Assembly: GCA_007570785.1 (NCBI GenBank)
Contig: ML661885.1
Location: 14,760,338 to 14,824,337 of the forward strand
Reading direction: 5' to 3'
DNA from: Antilocapra americana
Taxonomy: Eukaryota; Chordata; Mammalia; Artiodactyla; Antilocapridae
Length of the DNA stretch: 64,000 nucleotides
The translations under genes were made by a program, and so were the position numbers. Positions 43,979-55,348 of the stretch are shown here, in pieces (position 1 is the stretch's first letter; the number at the start of each line of letters is the position of its first letter). The notes below the pieces were generated by a model. It made no database searches. It had not been told where the DNA came from and worked only from the letters and a program-made list of their open reading frames with translations.

Positions 43979-44264
43979 ATGCCATGATCTTAGTTTTCTG
44001 AATGTTGAGTTTTAAGCCAACTTTTTCACTTTCCTCTTTCACTTTCATCAAGTGGCTCTATAGTTCTTCTTCGCTTTCTGCCATAAGGGTGGTGTCATCT
44101 GTGTATTTGAGGTTATTGATATTTCTCCCGGCAATCTGGATTCCAGCTTGGGCTTCATCTAACCTGGCATTTTGCATGATATATTCTGCATATAAGTCAA
44201 ATAAGCAGGGTGACAATATACAACCTTGATGTACTCCTTTCCCTATTTGGAACCAGTCTGTTCC
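43979..44264 (-). mobile_element. Internal BovB fragment (RT active-site region), minus strand
   Basis: Minus-strand frame 44312-44058 reads GTDWFQIGKGVHQGCILSPC, then the YTDD version of the RT catalytic YADD, then TTLMAESEEEL. Alanine to threonine at the second position departs from the usual YADD. Both BovB ends are missing. Confidence 0.92.
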
Positions 44265-44574
44265 AAAGTATAAATAGAGGTTATACTTCCCCAAAATTAG
44301 GTCAAAAAGCAATTTTTGACTTCTCCAGTTGGTGCTCCTATCTTATCTGTTACTCCTTCTCCAGTGAACTCCATCTAATCAGGTGATTCAGATTTAGGCA
44401 AGATTCCCACCCTTTGGCACATCCAGTGAAAGTGCCAACAAGAACTGACATCTAAATTTTAGTTAGTCACCCTTTATTTTTCACGCTTGAGAGTAGTTGT
44501 AATAAAATCTGTCATTAATAAACTTAAACTTCTGCCTTTAAAAAAAGTAACTTTGTATTCAGTCTTAAAAGGAA
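44265..44574. other. Unique sequence
   Basis: Nothing recognised. Confidence 0.4.
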
Positions 44575-44748
44575 GAAATTTTGACACATGCTACAACATA
44601 GATGGACCTTGAGAACATCATGGGAAATAAGCTAAGTGGGAAATAAGCCACACAACAAAAGGATAAATATCATATGATTCCATTCCACTCAGATGGAGTA
44701 CCTTGAGTAGACAAATTCATAAAAACAAAAAGTAGAATGATGGTTACT

Positions 44749-45537
44749 GTTGGGGAGGAAAAAATTGCCTTCTACTCTCCTATATTCTCTGGCCAGTCCA
44801 GGAATTGAACTGATATGAGACAGATTAACAGAAGAAAATCAAATAGAGGTTTAATATCATGTGTACCCAGGAGAAACCCAGGAAACTGAGTAACTCTCTA
44901 GAATGAATGAAGTCCTAATCTTAAATACCGTCTTAAATTAAAGACAAAGGAGCATGTTGGGGTCAGGGGCTTGGGACTTCACAGGGGAGGAAGAGAGTTG
45001 AGATAGAAAAGCAAATCTTTGGTAAACAAATGTTTGCTGGACCAAGCAGAGACAGTGGGACACAAAGAGGACTCTTATCTCTAGATCCTATGGTGTGGGT
45101 AGAGGGTTTCCCACCACACCTAGCACATATTCTTTGTAGATATCTCTGTGATAGCCCTATTCTGGAAACAGGCTGTTCATCTAAATTCTTTTAGGCAGTT
45201 AAGGGGGAAGAAGTGGAAGTGAAAGTGAAAATATTATTCGCTCAGTTGTGTCCAACTCTTTGAGACCTCATGGACTGCCAGACTCCTCTGTCCATGAAAT
45301 TCTCCAGGCAAGAATACTGGAGTGGGTAGCCATTCCTTTCTTCAGGGCATCTTCCTAACCCAGGGATTGAACCTGGCTCTCCTGCATTGCAGGCAGGTTC
45401 TTTACCATCTGAGCCACCAAAGAAGCCTGGGAGGTAATAAGAAAAACTCTGAGTCTTCTTTTTCTTAAAGATATTCAGCCTAAATGAATCTTCATTGTGA
45501 AGAGACACATTTTGGGATTGTAAATTTTGCTCCCTTA
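44749..45537. mobile_element. Probable solo LTR with an inserted SINE
   Basis: Starts tgttggggaggaaaaaattg and ends near ttttgctcccttaaa, with ttac on both flanks (possible short target-site duplication). Its ends are roughly complementary (GGGGAG / CTCCC). Excluding the SINE it is ~570 bp, an ordinary LTR length. Family not named; no internal retroviral genes seen. Confidence 0.55.
45207..45432 (-). mobile_element. Bov-tA SINE inside the LTR
   Basis: Tail side gaagtgaaagtgaaaatatt, head ccaccaaagaagcctggga. Confidence 0.92.
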
Positions 45538-45861
45538 AATTACCAAGGGCTGGCAGAAGAAGGAAATGGGAGTTAGGGAATGGAGTTTCAGATTGTAACA
45601 ATGACAGCATTCTAGAGATGGATAGACGGTGATGGTTGTACCAGAGTGTGAATGTACTTAATGCCACTGAATTATATACTTAGAAAATGGTGAAAGTGAT
45701 AAATTTTATGTGATGTATATTTCACCACAATTGTTTTTTAAGACATTCTGACATGATTTCCCTATAACTTGAGTGTTGTGGTTCTCCAAGTTCTGACAAA
45801 TTTACAGATAGAGGGGGAGAATTTAAGGAGGGGACCAAAGAAAGAAAAAAGAAAAAAAAAA

Positions 45862-46063
45862 GTCACATGGTCATGTCCAACTCTTTGTGATCCCATGGAC
45901 TGTAGCCAGCCCAGCTCCTCTGTCCATGGGATTCTACAGGCAAGAGTACTGGAATGGGTTGCCATTCCCTTCTCCAGGGCATCTTCCTGACCCAGGGATT
46001 GAAGCTGGATCTCCTGCATTGCAAGCAGATTCTTTACTAACAGAGCCAGTAGGGAAGCCCAAG
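45862..46063 (-). mobile_element. Bov-tA SINE
   Basis: Minus-strand copy preceded by an A-rich purine run (45838-45861). Head gccagtagggaagccc at the right. Confidence 0.92.
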
Positions 46064-46264
46064 CACCCATTTAATAGTATACAGTTTGGGGGAATACCTT
46101 TTCTAACTTTTTAAAATTAGTCCAAGAGTTTGGAAAATGGCATCTTCTTCCATTTACCACAGCTGTCAACAATTCCTGATAGAGAGTCTTCAATTCTGAG
46201 AAAGATCACAGAGACACAAAATAATAATACATTTTTATAAGAAAGCATTTGAAATCTTCTAAGA

Positions 46265-46420
46265 AAAGATATAATGATTCTGTTTTCTTGGCTGAAGTTC
46301 CAAAACAAAAGGAGGTTGAGTAACCTCAAGATCACTCAGTAAATACAAGGAAGAACTAAAAATGGATCCCAGAATTCCCCGACCTGCCCTGCATCTCTGT
46401 AAACACACTTGCCTCGTGCT
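46265..46420 (-). mobile_element. MIR SINE remnant
   Basis: The ggaggttgagtaacctcaag and atcactcagtaaatacaag blocks resemble a diverged reverse MIR. Confidence 0.5.
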
Positions 46421-47070
46421 TCTTTGCAGCAAGGGGGTTGGCAGGATACATGAGGGACTGGCAGCATGAAGAGAATCTCCCATGTCTTAAAATAAAAACC
46501 TATGGTGGCAAAGCAAACTGTGTTACAAACGCCAATTCTGCCTCCCATCCCAGCACTGTCTACTGATGGAGAAGAACATGAAGAAACTGCCTTCCTTTTA
46601 CTGGCTGTGATGCCATTTCTGGATGAATTCCTCCTATTTGGATTCTTAACTGTTTGGGTCATTGGTAATTCTACTTTACCTCTTTTTAAAAAAATTGCCC
46701 TCATCAGGTTTGTTATGATTTTTTCAGTGCCAAGGAAATTAAGAGACATTTAAAAATCAATTCAATATCAACAAACACACTAGTCTTCACTTTGCTTTAA
46801 AAAAGCACACACATTCTTTACAGTTCTTTAGATCTTTACTCAAAGATATCTTCAATGACATTTCAATGAAATTATATATTTCAATGGAAAATCAAGGACT
46901 TGGTGCTGTCAGACAAAGCTGGACATGAGTTACAATGATGAAAATAGATTTTATTCACCAATTGCCGGCTCCATTCAGAATTGGGAAATGCACAGAGATA
47001 ACTGGGCATTTTAAAGGGAGAATGAAGGGAAAAGCTCCAGGAGAATCAGAGTTAGGATTTTGTCTTCCCA
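46421..47070. other. Unique sequence
   Basis: Overlapping open frames of 137 codons (minus, 46749-46336) and 83 codons (plus, 46502-46753) occur here. Neither has a recognisable domain, and the minus one runs into the MIR trace. Confidence 0.45.
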
Positions 47071-47071
47071 C

Positions 47072-47213
47072 GGACTTCTCTGATGGTCCAGTGGCTAAGA
47101 CTCTGCACTCCCAATGCAGGGGACCCAAGTTCAATCCCCAGTCAGGGAACTAGATTCCACATGCTGCAATTAAGATCTGGTGCAGCCAAATAAATTTTTT
47201 TTTTTTAAAAAAA
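47072..47213 (+). mobile_element. CHR-type SINE (short)
   Basis: Head ggacttctctgatggtccag, B-box-like caagttcaatccccag, body tctggtgcagccaaataaat, then mixed T/A runs. Confidence 0.88.
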
Positions 47214-47947
47214 GAAAAGATTCTATTCTCCTGATTCTCCAAACTTCCTAAGGATTACATTTCAAAGGAATCCAGGTCATGGAGAGAAAGATGCTCTTGA
47301 GTTGTAGAAGGTACCTGTGCATCTCAAAGAAACAGAGGAAAGATTTACAATTTTAAGTCCTTTTTAGTAAGTACTCTGAGAAAAGGAGGTCGGGGGCTTG
47401 GTCTCAGGTTGTTGCTAGAAGAAAGAGTAAATCCTTTTGATAGCCTTGATATTTTCAAGGCAGGGAGTCACAAAGGGTCTGAGTCATCCAGGGATGCCAC
47501 CTTGGGCTGGGAGAAGCCCTACTCAAGCTTGGTCAGGTGTCTTAGTGCAGGAGTTTGAATGTAGTGTCCATGCCCAAAGGTTTCTGTAGTTCACAGTACT
47601 TTCTGCCCAAGGGTTTTTGTAGTTCTCAGTTCTCACAATGCTAGGTCTCTGTACCAAAGATATTATGTCTCCATAGAAAAGCATATGGTATCTGATTCGG
47701 AGAGAGCAACAGAAAGATTGATTTTAAGCCCTGCTTTAGTTCTTCAGTGTCACATAAGCTATGAGAATCAATAGTGAGATTTGACCTGTCCTTTGATAAA
47801 CGCCTTGCTGACAGTTGCTTATTTTCAGAAGATATCAGCGATTTACTTTAGGATTAAAGTAAAAAGATTTAGCTTTTAAACTGCACAATATTACTTTTGC
47901 ATCAGATGCATTAGAAATTTCAATGGATTCCTGCTGCACTGTGCGTG

Positions 47948-47979
<32 letters not shown>

Positions 47980-49292
47980 TTTTTTTTCAGATAATAGAAG
48001 ATTATGCTTGGAGTAAAATGTTAATGAATAGGTGTTCCTTAATATATTCAATTTCCATCTACTTTTAATTCACAAACCAGAATTCTCCTCGTTAAGTAGG
48101 ACATAAGAATTTTTTAGTCTATCTTGAGAAATCTATGTGGAATAATGCATATCAGAAAAGGAACGAGAAATTGCTGATTCAGAAGTGATACCTGTCTAAA
48201 GAGCTTTTATAAGTGGATAAAAGACTGCATTATTTATCAGACCAAGTAGTAATATCTAAGAACAATAGAAAATATTATATAATAGGCATTCACTTCATAA
48301 GAAATATGTTTGCTACTAATTTGATTTGACATTGCCTCTCCTATGAAACTTTACATTGTACAAAGTGTTTTAAATTTGGATTATTTTGTACTACATAAGT
48401 TTCTTGTCTTTACAGAAATGTGCATAATACAAAACTATGTCTGCTGTGTTGTTCTGTGAAAGGTTTTTTGGGGGGTATGCTTTTAAAAGAACAGAGTTTC
48501 ATCATCTCTGATAGCCTAAAAATATGCTGTTGATTAATCCTCTGCATTTTACAGAATGGGATAAATTGTGCTTATTTTGTCATCTTCCCATTCAGGTTCC
48601 AGTACTATACTGTGCTGGATTTATGGGTATGGATTTCTATTTTTGAGTGATTTATCGCTGACAGTCTGTTGCTTGTCTCATTACAAACATTTCTGCACAA
48701 GATATGGGAACAGCACCTCTGTTCACTTACAGAATTTGATATCCTTCGTTTTGCAGGAGGGAAACTGGAAGAGGAGACATGAGCCATTTAAAAGTGGTAT
48801 TTCCCATTAATCATTACAGAGTGGACTTAAGTATACTCAGAATATATGGGAATAGGTTTAGACAGAGATGTGGAGTCAAACAAGACATGCAGCGGCCTGC
48901 TGGGAAAATCTTCCCAGGCCTCTGCCGTGGACTGGATCCCATTAGAATCTCAGCAGACCACTCAGCACAGTGATCTTTTCCTCCTTGTGGAGATTCTGAA
49001 CTGTTCCAAATATGACATCTGATCAAGTGATTCCGAGAGCCACCCGGAATGACTCCAGCAGGGCCAGATCATTCCATTGCAACCAGAAGAATGACACCTG
49101 CATCTCACTAAACAGGTGGTTCTTCCCATGGTGGTGGGTCTGTTCACGGTGAGTTGGCAATGAGAAGGCAGTGAACCTGGCGGTAAGGACTGGATAAGAG
49201 TGGTCCACGGTTCTAACCCACTTCATGTTGCTGTGGACATAAATTAGTGAAGATCCATGAAAAGAAAAATCTACACCTAGAAATCTTTAAAA
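47214..49292. other. 2-kb repeat-poor region
   Basis: No young transposon. Contains an imperfect 33-bp tandem pair (47571-47634), a (TA)15 run (47949-47978) and several 60-80-codon frames at 48568-49226 without recognisable domains. Possibly an undetected ancient LTR near 47370-47700. Confidence 0.5.
47949..47978. repeat. (TA)15 microsatellite
   Basis: Pure TA run followed by ct and a T-run. Confidence 0.97.
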
Positions 49293-49418
49293 TGCTGGAG
49301 TGGGTTGCGATTTCCTCCTCCAGGGAGTCTTCCCAACCCAGGGACCAAACCCATGTCTCTTACATCTCCTGCATTGGCAGGTAGATTCTTTACCACTAGT
49401 GCCACCTGGGAAGCCCCA
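49293..49418 (-). mobile_element. Partial Bov-tA SINE
   Basis: Only the head half is present on the minus strand (gctggagtgggttgcgattt to ccacctgggaagcccc); the tail half is missing. Confidence 0.92.
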
Positions 49419-49744
49419 AATAGTCACATATGCATTTAATTCCTTAAATAGAATGTATTTTTCATGGGGCAGGAGACAGTTGAAATCTTGTAGCTATTTT
49501 ATTTCCTCCACCTATAAATCACTTTTGTATATAGCTTGCTTTTATTTTCAGAAGTCCATTCAACTGATAATTCCAGGTTTCATGGCTACCTTTATCACTT
49601 TTTAAAAATCCAAACCTGAGACTTCAATCTGCTGGATGCCTCAGCTCTATCCTCTAGCTCTCACTTAGTGGCTGCCTTTTTCTAATATTAATAGTTCTAC
49701 TCTTGCTCACTTGTTCTTACTTAGAACGAAAAGAGACAGGAAAG
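49419..49744. other. Unique sequence
   Basis: Nothing recognised. Confidence 0.4.
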
Positions 49745-49940
49745 AGTTCTGTCTTTGACTTGATGCATTTTCAAGTGCATTTTCTCATTTGATCTTTACC
49801 ACAGTCTCCATTTTGCTGATGAGGAAACTGAGGCTCAGAGAGATTACAGAACTTGCTCAAACTCATGTTGACAGTCTTCATAGAGACCCGGTCTCTTGAT
49901 GCCACCTCGGCATCCTGCATCTCAAGATCTTGTCACCAAC
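49745..49940 (-). mobile_element. MIR SINE remnant
   Basis: Strong reverse MIR core: ccattttgctgatgaggaaa and ctgaggctcagagagattac. Confidence 0.8.
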
Positions 49941-51365
49941 TTAGTCAACTCACTGATGAGTGGGCGTATCTTTGACAGTATGTTTAAAAAAGAGAGGTTT
50001 CAGGATAAAGGTTATTTTTTTGTTGCTTATTTTTAAGGGGAAAGCCAGCATTTATCATACTTTCTGAAGAATGTACCTGTCAGTGTCTCTAAGCTTTGAT
50101 GAAAACATAAAAATAAAGATATAGATGTAGAGATCCACCCCCCTCCACCAGTAAAAATGACTCAATCTCCCCAGAGACACTTTTATATTTACTCTTTGGC
50201 AGCCAAAGCCTATTTAATAGACTGATACATTTGGGAACTTCAAGATAGCATTGGTGTCAAAACTGACATTAATTTTCCAAACCCTAGAATTACTGTGTCA
50301 CAAGCCTGTGGGAAATGTTGGAAAAATGCCTTTTCCTGGGCTCTGTATTCATTGAGAAAACTTTGCCAAGGAGAGTCTAGGGGATGAGGAAAAGATGAAG
50401 CATGAACCTAATGCTTTTCTTCCAGTAGAAACAGGTTCAGATTTTACCCATGATACAATTAAGCGACATGTTTCATTTTCTACAAGCCTTACAAAAATAA
50501 TTGTTTTAAAAAGTTCCTCTTTCTATTAACATCCAGCCTGACCTACAGTTGATTAAAGTCATTATTTCCAAATTAAATAATTTTTCAGAGACTCTTTGGT
50601 CAAAGAATAATAAGCAAATTTCTCTAGGAGATTCTTTCAAACATTGCATTTCAGTGAAGATGGTGGTGGATTAAAAAGGCAGTGTGAAGTGGAATTATGA
50701 ATTTGAAGAACTTAACATCCAATGCTAAAACAACTCATTAAACCCCTACTGTTAAAGATTACTTGACTTTAATGTCCACAGAGACTTTCTAATGCCCAAA
50801 GTCAATGAAGGCAGCCCTGAGCCACACAAACCAGTGATAAAAGGCACAGCGGTGACTTGGCTCTAGGCCCAGATGTGGTTCATCCACTATAAATTTTACT
50901 AGATAATTACACTCAATTCCAAGCACCTTTTGAATATTACTTTTATTTTTAATTTAGGTGTTGGATCCACATCTGGTCCATCCAATCAACTTTACACAAT
51001 TAGAGGGAAATGTAATGACAATTTATTACATTATTTTAAGATACATTAATGCTAGAAAAGAGTTGATTAGAAAGTAACCCCTATTTAGTATAGGCAACTT
51101 TCTACTCAGTCTCTCTACTTGGATATTTAACAGGTATGTCAAAGGAAATAAGAAAGAAGTAACCTTTGAATCCATCACTACTCCACACAGACACACCAGA
51201 TGGGTATTATTCCATTTGCCCCATCTTAGTAAATAATGTCACCCAGTGACTCAAATCAAAAAAGTAATGAAACATTCTTGACTTTCCTGTCTCTCACTCT
51301 GAATGGTAGTAATTCCACCAACTGCCTCCATAATCAGCTTTTTAACCTTTTTTTCAATACCTTCT
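49941..51365. other. Repeat-poor unique sequence
   Basis: About 1.4 kb with no gene and no named transposon on either strand. Confidence 0.5.
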
Positions 51366-51581
51366 TGGGCTTCTCCAATGGCTCATTGAGTAAAGAATCC
51401 ACCTGCAAAGCAGGAGACACAGGAGACATGGGGTTCTATCCCTGGCTTGAAAAGATCCCCTGGAGAAGGAAAATGGCACTGCACTCCAGTATTCTTGCCT
51501 GCAGAATCCCATGGACAGAAGAGCCTGGTGGCCTGAAAGAGTCACAAAGAACTGGGCACAACTGAGTGACTGTGCATGCAC
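51366..51581 (+). mobile_element. Bov-tA SINE
   Basis: Head gggcttctccaatggctcat, doubled acacaggagacatgg before the B-box region, tail ending gagtgactgtgcatgca. Confidence 0.93.
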
Positions 51582-51944
51582 TCAGTACCTACTCACCGCT
51601 ACCCCAGGGACCAAGTATCAGTAGCTTTGTGCAAATTTTTGAAAGGCATCCCTTTCTCAAGACATAACCATCTTTTGGAAAATTGCTCTTCTGTACCTTT
51701 TTTTCTCCAACAAGAGAGGTCTTCCCCTGTCTGCTGAAAAGCTATTATAGGAAACATAGAAGTTCATGATGTCCACATTGTGAATGGCACTTATGGGCTG
51801 TGCTGTGCAGAGCCTGCAGAATCTTGAGTGGCAGCCCTGAGTCAGGCAATCAGCCTCTGATGAACAGGCTCCTGCAAGAGCTATCTGCCTCCCTTCATCT
51901 CTGGCCCTTCTGCTACAGGCATTTTTTCAGAGCATGTTTTGGGG
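51582..51944. other. Unique sequence
   Basis: Nothing recognised. Confidence 0.4.
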
Positions 51945-52120
51945 GTTGTTCTGGGTCTTCCTTGTGGTACATGTGCTCTTCGATGCCATGCATGGGCTTC
52001 TCTAGTTGTGGCACGTGGGCTTAGCTGTCCTGTGGCATGTGGAATCTTAGTTTCCTGAATAAGGATCAAACCCCTGCATTTGAAGGTAGATTCTTTACCA
52101 CTGGGCCACCAGGCAAGTCC
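51945..52120 (-). mobile_element. CHR-type SINE, partial
   Basis: The gggcttctctagttgtggca module and head ccaccaggcaagtcccc. The tail-side modules are degraded. Confidence 0.85.
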
Positions 52121-52199
52121 CCCATAGAGCATCTAGAATGATCCTTTTAAAGTCAGACTTCAAATCATGTTCCTCCCCTGCTCAGAACCTTGCAATTTA

Positions 52200-52362
52200 A
52201 GACAGGGGATGCAAGAGACATGGGTTTGATCTCTGGATCCAGAAGACCCCTTGAAGTAGGAATGGCAACCAACTCCAGTATTCTTGCCTGGAGAACAGAG
52301 GAGCCTGGTGGGCTACAGTCCACTGTGGTCACAAAGAGATATGGCTGAGCACATGCACACAC
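52200..52362 (+). mobile_element. Bov-tA SINE, head-truncated
   Basis: Begins within the head at ggatgcaagagacatgggtt and has a short deletion around the ccatggac segment. The tail ends gctgagcacatgcacac. Confidence 0.88.
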
Positions 52363-52525
52363 TCACTCTCAAAATAAACTTTAGACTTCTTTCCACAGAC
52401 TGCAAATCTTTTCTCCAGTCTTCTCAGCCTGAAAATGTCAGTTGGTACTGGCAGGGCTTATTAATTGGAGTCTGTTCTGATTTATGGATGCCCTTATCAG
52501 GTCAGTCATTAAATATTTTGAATGT

Positions 52526-52583
52526 GCTTGCATGCTAAGTCACTTCAGTCATGTCTGACTCTTTGCAACCCTATGGACTATAG
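52526..52583 (-). mobile_element. Bov-tA SINE, tail half (interrupted by BovB)
   Basis: The stretch gcatgctaagtcacttcagt to ccctatggactatag is the tail half of a minus-strand Bov-tA. The head half resumes at 53982 after the BovB insertion, sharing tggact.yag. Confidence 0.85.
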
Positions 52584-53981
52584 ATGATGCTATTAAAGTG
52601 ATGCACTCAGTATGCCAGCAAATTTGGGAAACTCAGCAGTGGCCAAAGGACTGGAAAAGGTCAGTTTTCATTCCAATCCCAAAGAAAGGCAATGCCAAAG
52701 AACGTTCAAAATACTGCACAATTGCGCTCATCTCACACACTAGCCAAGTAATGTTAAAAATTCTCCATGCCAGGCTTCAACAGTACGTGAACTGTGAATT
52801 TCCAGATTTTCAAGCTGGATTTAGAAAAGGCAGAGGAACCAAAGATCAAATTGCCAGCATCTGTTGGATCATGGAAAAAGCAAGAGACTTTCAGAAAAAC
52901 ATCTACTTCTGCTTTATTGACTACGCCAAAGCCTTTGACTGTGTGGATCACAACAAACTGGAAAATTCTTCAAGAGATAACAATACCAGATCATCTGATC
53001 TGCCTCCTGAGAAATCTATGTGCAGGTCAGGAAGCAACAGTTAGATCTGGACATGGAACTACAGACTGGTTCCAAACCAGGAAAGGACTACATCAAAGTT
53101 GCATATTGTCACCCTGCTTATTTAATTTATATGCAGAGTACATCATGCAAAATGCTAGACTGGATAAAGCACAAGCTGGAATCAAGATTGCCAGGAGAAA
53201 TATCAATAACCTCAGATACGCAGATGACACCACCCTTATGGCAGAAAGCAAAGAAAAACTAAAGAGCCTCCTGATGAAAGTGAAAGAGGAGAGTGAAAAA
53301 GTTGGCTTAAAACTCAACATTCAGAAAATGAAGATCATGGCATCTGGTCCCATCACTTCATGGCAAATAGATGAGGAAACAATGGAAACAGTGACAGACT
53401 GTTTGGGGAGGCTCCAAAATCACTGCAGATGGTGACTGCAGCCATGCTTGCTCCTTGGAAAAAAAGTTATGACCAACCTAGACAGCATATTAAAAAGCAG
53501 AGTCTACTTTGCTGACAAAGGTCCATCTAGTCAAAGCTATGGTTTTTCCAGTAGTCATGTATGGATGTGAGAGTTGGACAATAAAGAAGGCTGAGCACAG
53601 AAGAACTGATGCTTTTGAACTGTGATGTTGGAGAACACTCTTGAGAGTCCCTTGGACTGCATGGAGATCCAAACAGTCCATCCGTAAAGGAAATCAGTCC
53701 TGAGTATTCGTTGGAAGGATTTATGCTAAAGCTGAAGCTCCAATACTTTGGCCACCTGAGGCAAAGAACTGACTCACTAGAAAAGACCCTGATGCTGGGA
53801 AAGATTGAAGGCGGGAGGAGGAGGGAATGACAGAGGGTAAGATCATCGGATGGCATCACCAACTTGATGGACTTGGATGCGAGTAAGCTCCAGGAGTTGG
53901 TGATGGACAGGGAAGCCTGGCATGCTGAAGTCCATGGGGTCGCAGAGTTGGACATGACTGGGCAACTGAATTAAACTGAGC
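52584..53981 (+). mobile_element. BovB LINE with most of the RT domain, frameshifted
   Basis: The longest BovB copy here (1,398 bp). One frame (from 52598) carries IPIPKKGNAKERSKYCTIAL, QAGFRKGRGTKDQIASI and the RT motif FIDYAKAFDCVDHNKL. The ORF then shifts to another frame after a probable 2-bp deletion at about 52958-52961 and continues with WFQTRKGLHQSCILSPCLFN and the catalytic RYADDTTLMAES (YADD at 53217-53228), then the C-terminal region. A further break near 53400 and stops make it inactive. The endonuclease is missing (5' truncation). Imperfect duplications tggactatag (52574-52583) and tggactgcag (53982-53991) mark insertion into a pre-existing Bov-tA. Confidence 0.96.
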
Positions 53982-54168
53982 TGGACTGCAGCCCACCAGG
54001 CTCCTCTGTCCATGGGATTTTTCAGGCAAGAATACTGGAATGGGTTGCCATGCCCTCCTCTGGGGGATCTCCCTGGCCCAGAGATGGAACCCAAATCTCA
54101 TGTCTCCTACATGAGGTTCTTTACCACTAGCAGGCAGGTTCTTTACCACTAGCTCCAGCTGGGAATAT
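53982..54168 (-). mobile_element. Bov-tA SINE, head half (interrupted by BovB)
   Basis: Continues the element started at 52526: ctgcagcccaccaggctcct to the head. A 22-bp internal tandem duplication (aggttctttaccactagc) lies at 54114-54153. Confidence 0.9.
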
Positions 54169-54254
54169 CTACCCTGATTACCTCTTTTGTCTCTGCCCTC
54201 TTGGCTCTAGCCACACTGGTTTTGCTATTCCTGGAACATATCAAGAGTATTTCC

Positions 54255-54896
54255 ATCTGTATTAGTTTCCTGGGGCTGTGTTAACAAATTACTATGAATT
54301 AAGGGGCTTAAAATAACAGAAATGTGTCCTCTCACAGTTATGCCGAGAAATCAAGATGTAGGAGAGTTGTGCTTTCTTTATTTCTTCCTTCCCCGATGAA
54401 GAGGAGATCTGTTCCTGCCTCTCTCCTCGCTTCTGGTAAATGCTGGCATCCTTTGGAATGTAGTTGCATAACTCCAGTCTCTACTGCTGTTTCTCATAGC
54501 CTTTTCACTGTTTCTCTCTGTGAATATTTCCCCTTTTCTCCTCTTTAAAGATTTGTCATTGGATTTAAGGTCCACCTTAACCCAGGGTAATCTCAAGAGT
54601 CCTTAGTTACTTTCACCTCCAAAGACCCTTATTCCAAGTAAGGTCATGTTGCAAGGTTCTTGGTGGACATATCATTTGGTGGTTTATTGTGCCCAACTCT
54701 TTGCACTCCCACGGACTATACCTGCCAGGCTCCTCTTTCCATGGAATTTCCCAGGCAATAATACTGGAGTAGGTTGCCATTTCCTTCTCCAGGAGTTCTT
54801 CCTGACCCAGAGATTGAACTCAGGTCTCCTGCATTGGCAGATGGATTCTTTACCAACTGAGCCACCTTTTGGAGAGCCACTATTCAAACCACAATT
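54255..54896. mobile_element. Ancient LTR (MaLR/MLT1-like) split by a SINE
   Basis: The ctgtattagtttcctggggc start, the cttaaaataacagaaatgtg block and the tgtcattggatttaaggtcc segment match the LTR group also seen at 22673. It continues past the SINE for ~20 bp to accacaattttt. Confidence 0.75.
54678..54877 (-). mobile_element. Bov-tA SINE inside the LTR
   Basis: From the tail gtttattgtgcccaactctt to the head caactgagccacctttt; the outermost head is diverged. Confidence 0.9.
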
Positions 54897-54914
54897 TTTT
54901 ACTTGAGTCTCTTT

Positions 54915-55170
54915 TCAATGTGTGGACATGGCATTGCTCCTTCACTCTACCCATGTCTTCTTAATCATTTTTCAGAGACTTTCTCTGACTACCCTATCTA
55001 AATAGCCTTTCCCTCCTCCACCATTACTATTGATTCTCTTGTTCTGCTTTTGTATGCTTTGTGACCCTTTAATACCATCTGCCATTTTATGGTGTGTTTT
55101 TATTTGTTTATTCATTATTGTCCCCACTAGAATATAAATTCCATGAAGTCACAGACTTTGTCTTTTTCAT
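54915..55170 (+). mobile_element. L2 LINE 3' remnant
   Basis: Blocks ttttcagagactttctctga, ccaccattactattgattc and actagaatataaattccatg match the L2 3' region. Confidence 0.7.
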
Positions 55171-55185
55171 CTCAGTATTACTTAG

Positions 55186-55348
55186 GACAGGAGTCAACAA
55201 ACTCTGTTCCACCAGCCACATCTGGCCTGTCACCTGTTTGTTTGTTTTTTTTAAATAAAGTCTTACTGAAGCACAATCAAAGTTATATGTTTCCATGCTG
55301 TCTACTGTATGGCCCACAAAAACTATCTGGCCCTCTAAAAAAAGCCAC
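55186..55348. mobile_element. hAT-type DNA transposon remnant
   Basis: acaggagtcaacaaactctg start with a cacatctggcctgtcacctg block, then aaataaagtcttactgaagc and actatctggccctctaaaa. Same family as 23573-23878, internally deleted. Confidence 0.75.

Larger units (their letters stand above)
44575..45735 (+). mobile_element. Old L1 3' region split by an LTR
   Basis: Left part 44575-44748 (tgctacaacatagatggacc .. gaatgatggttac). Right part from about 45538 (attaccaagggctggcagaa .. gtgaatgtacttaatgccac .. gtatatttcaccacaattg). The two halves join into one L1 3' UTR once 44749-45537 is removed. Confidence 0.75.

Noticed and set aside
44749..45537. Endogenous retrovirus with internal genes
   Set aside because: Only an LTR-sized segment is present; no gag, pol or env-like sequence was seen between or around the ends.
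46336..46753. Overlapping 137- and 83-codon ORFs as genes
   Set aside because: Opposite strands, no recognisable domains, and the longer one runs into a MIR-like repeat.
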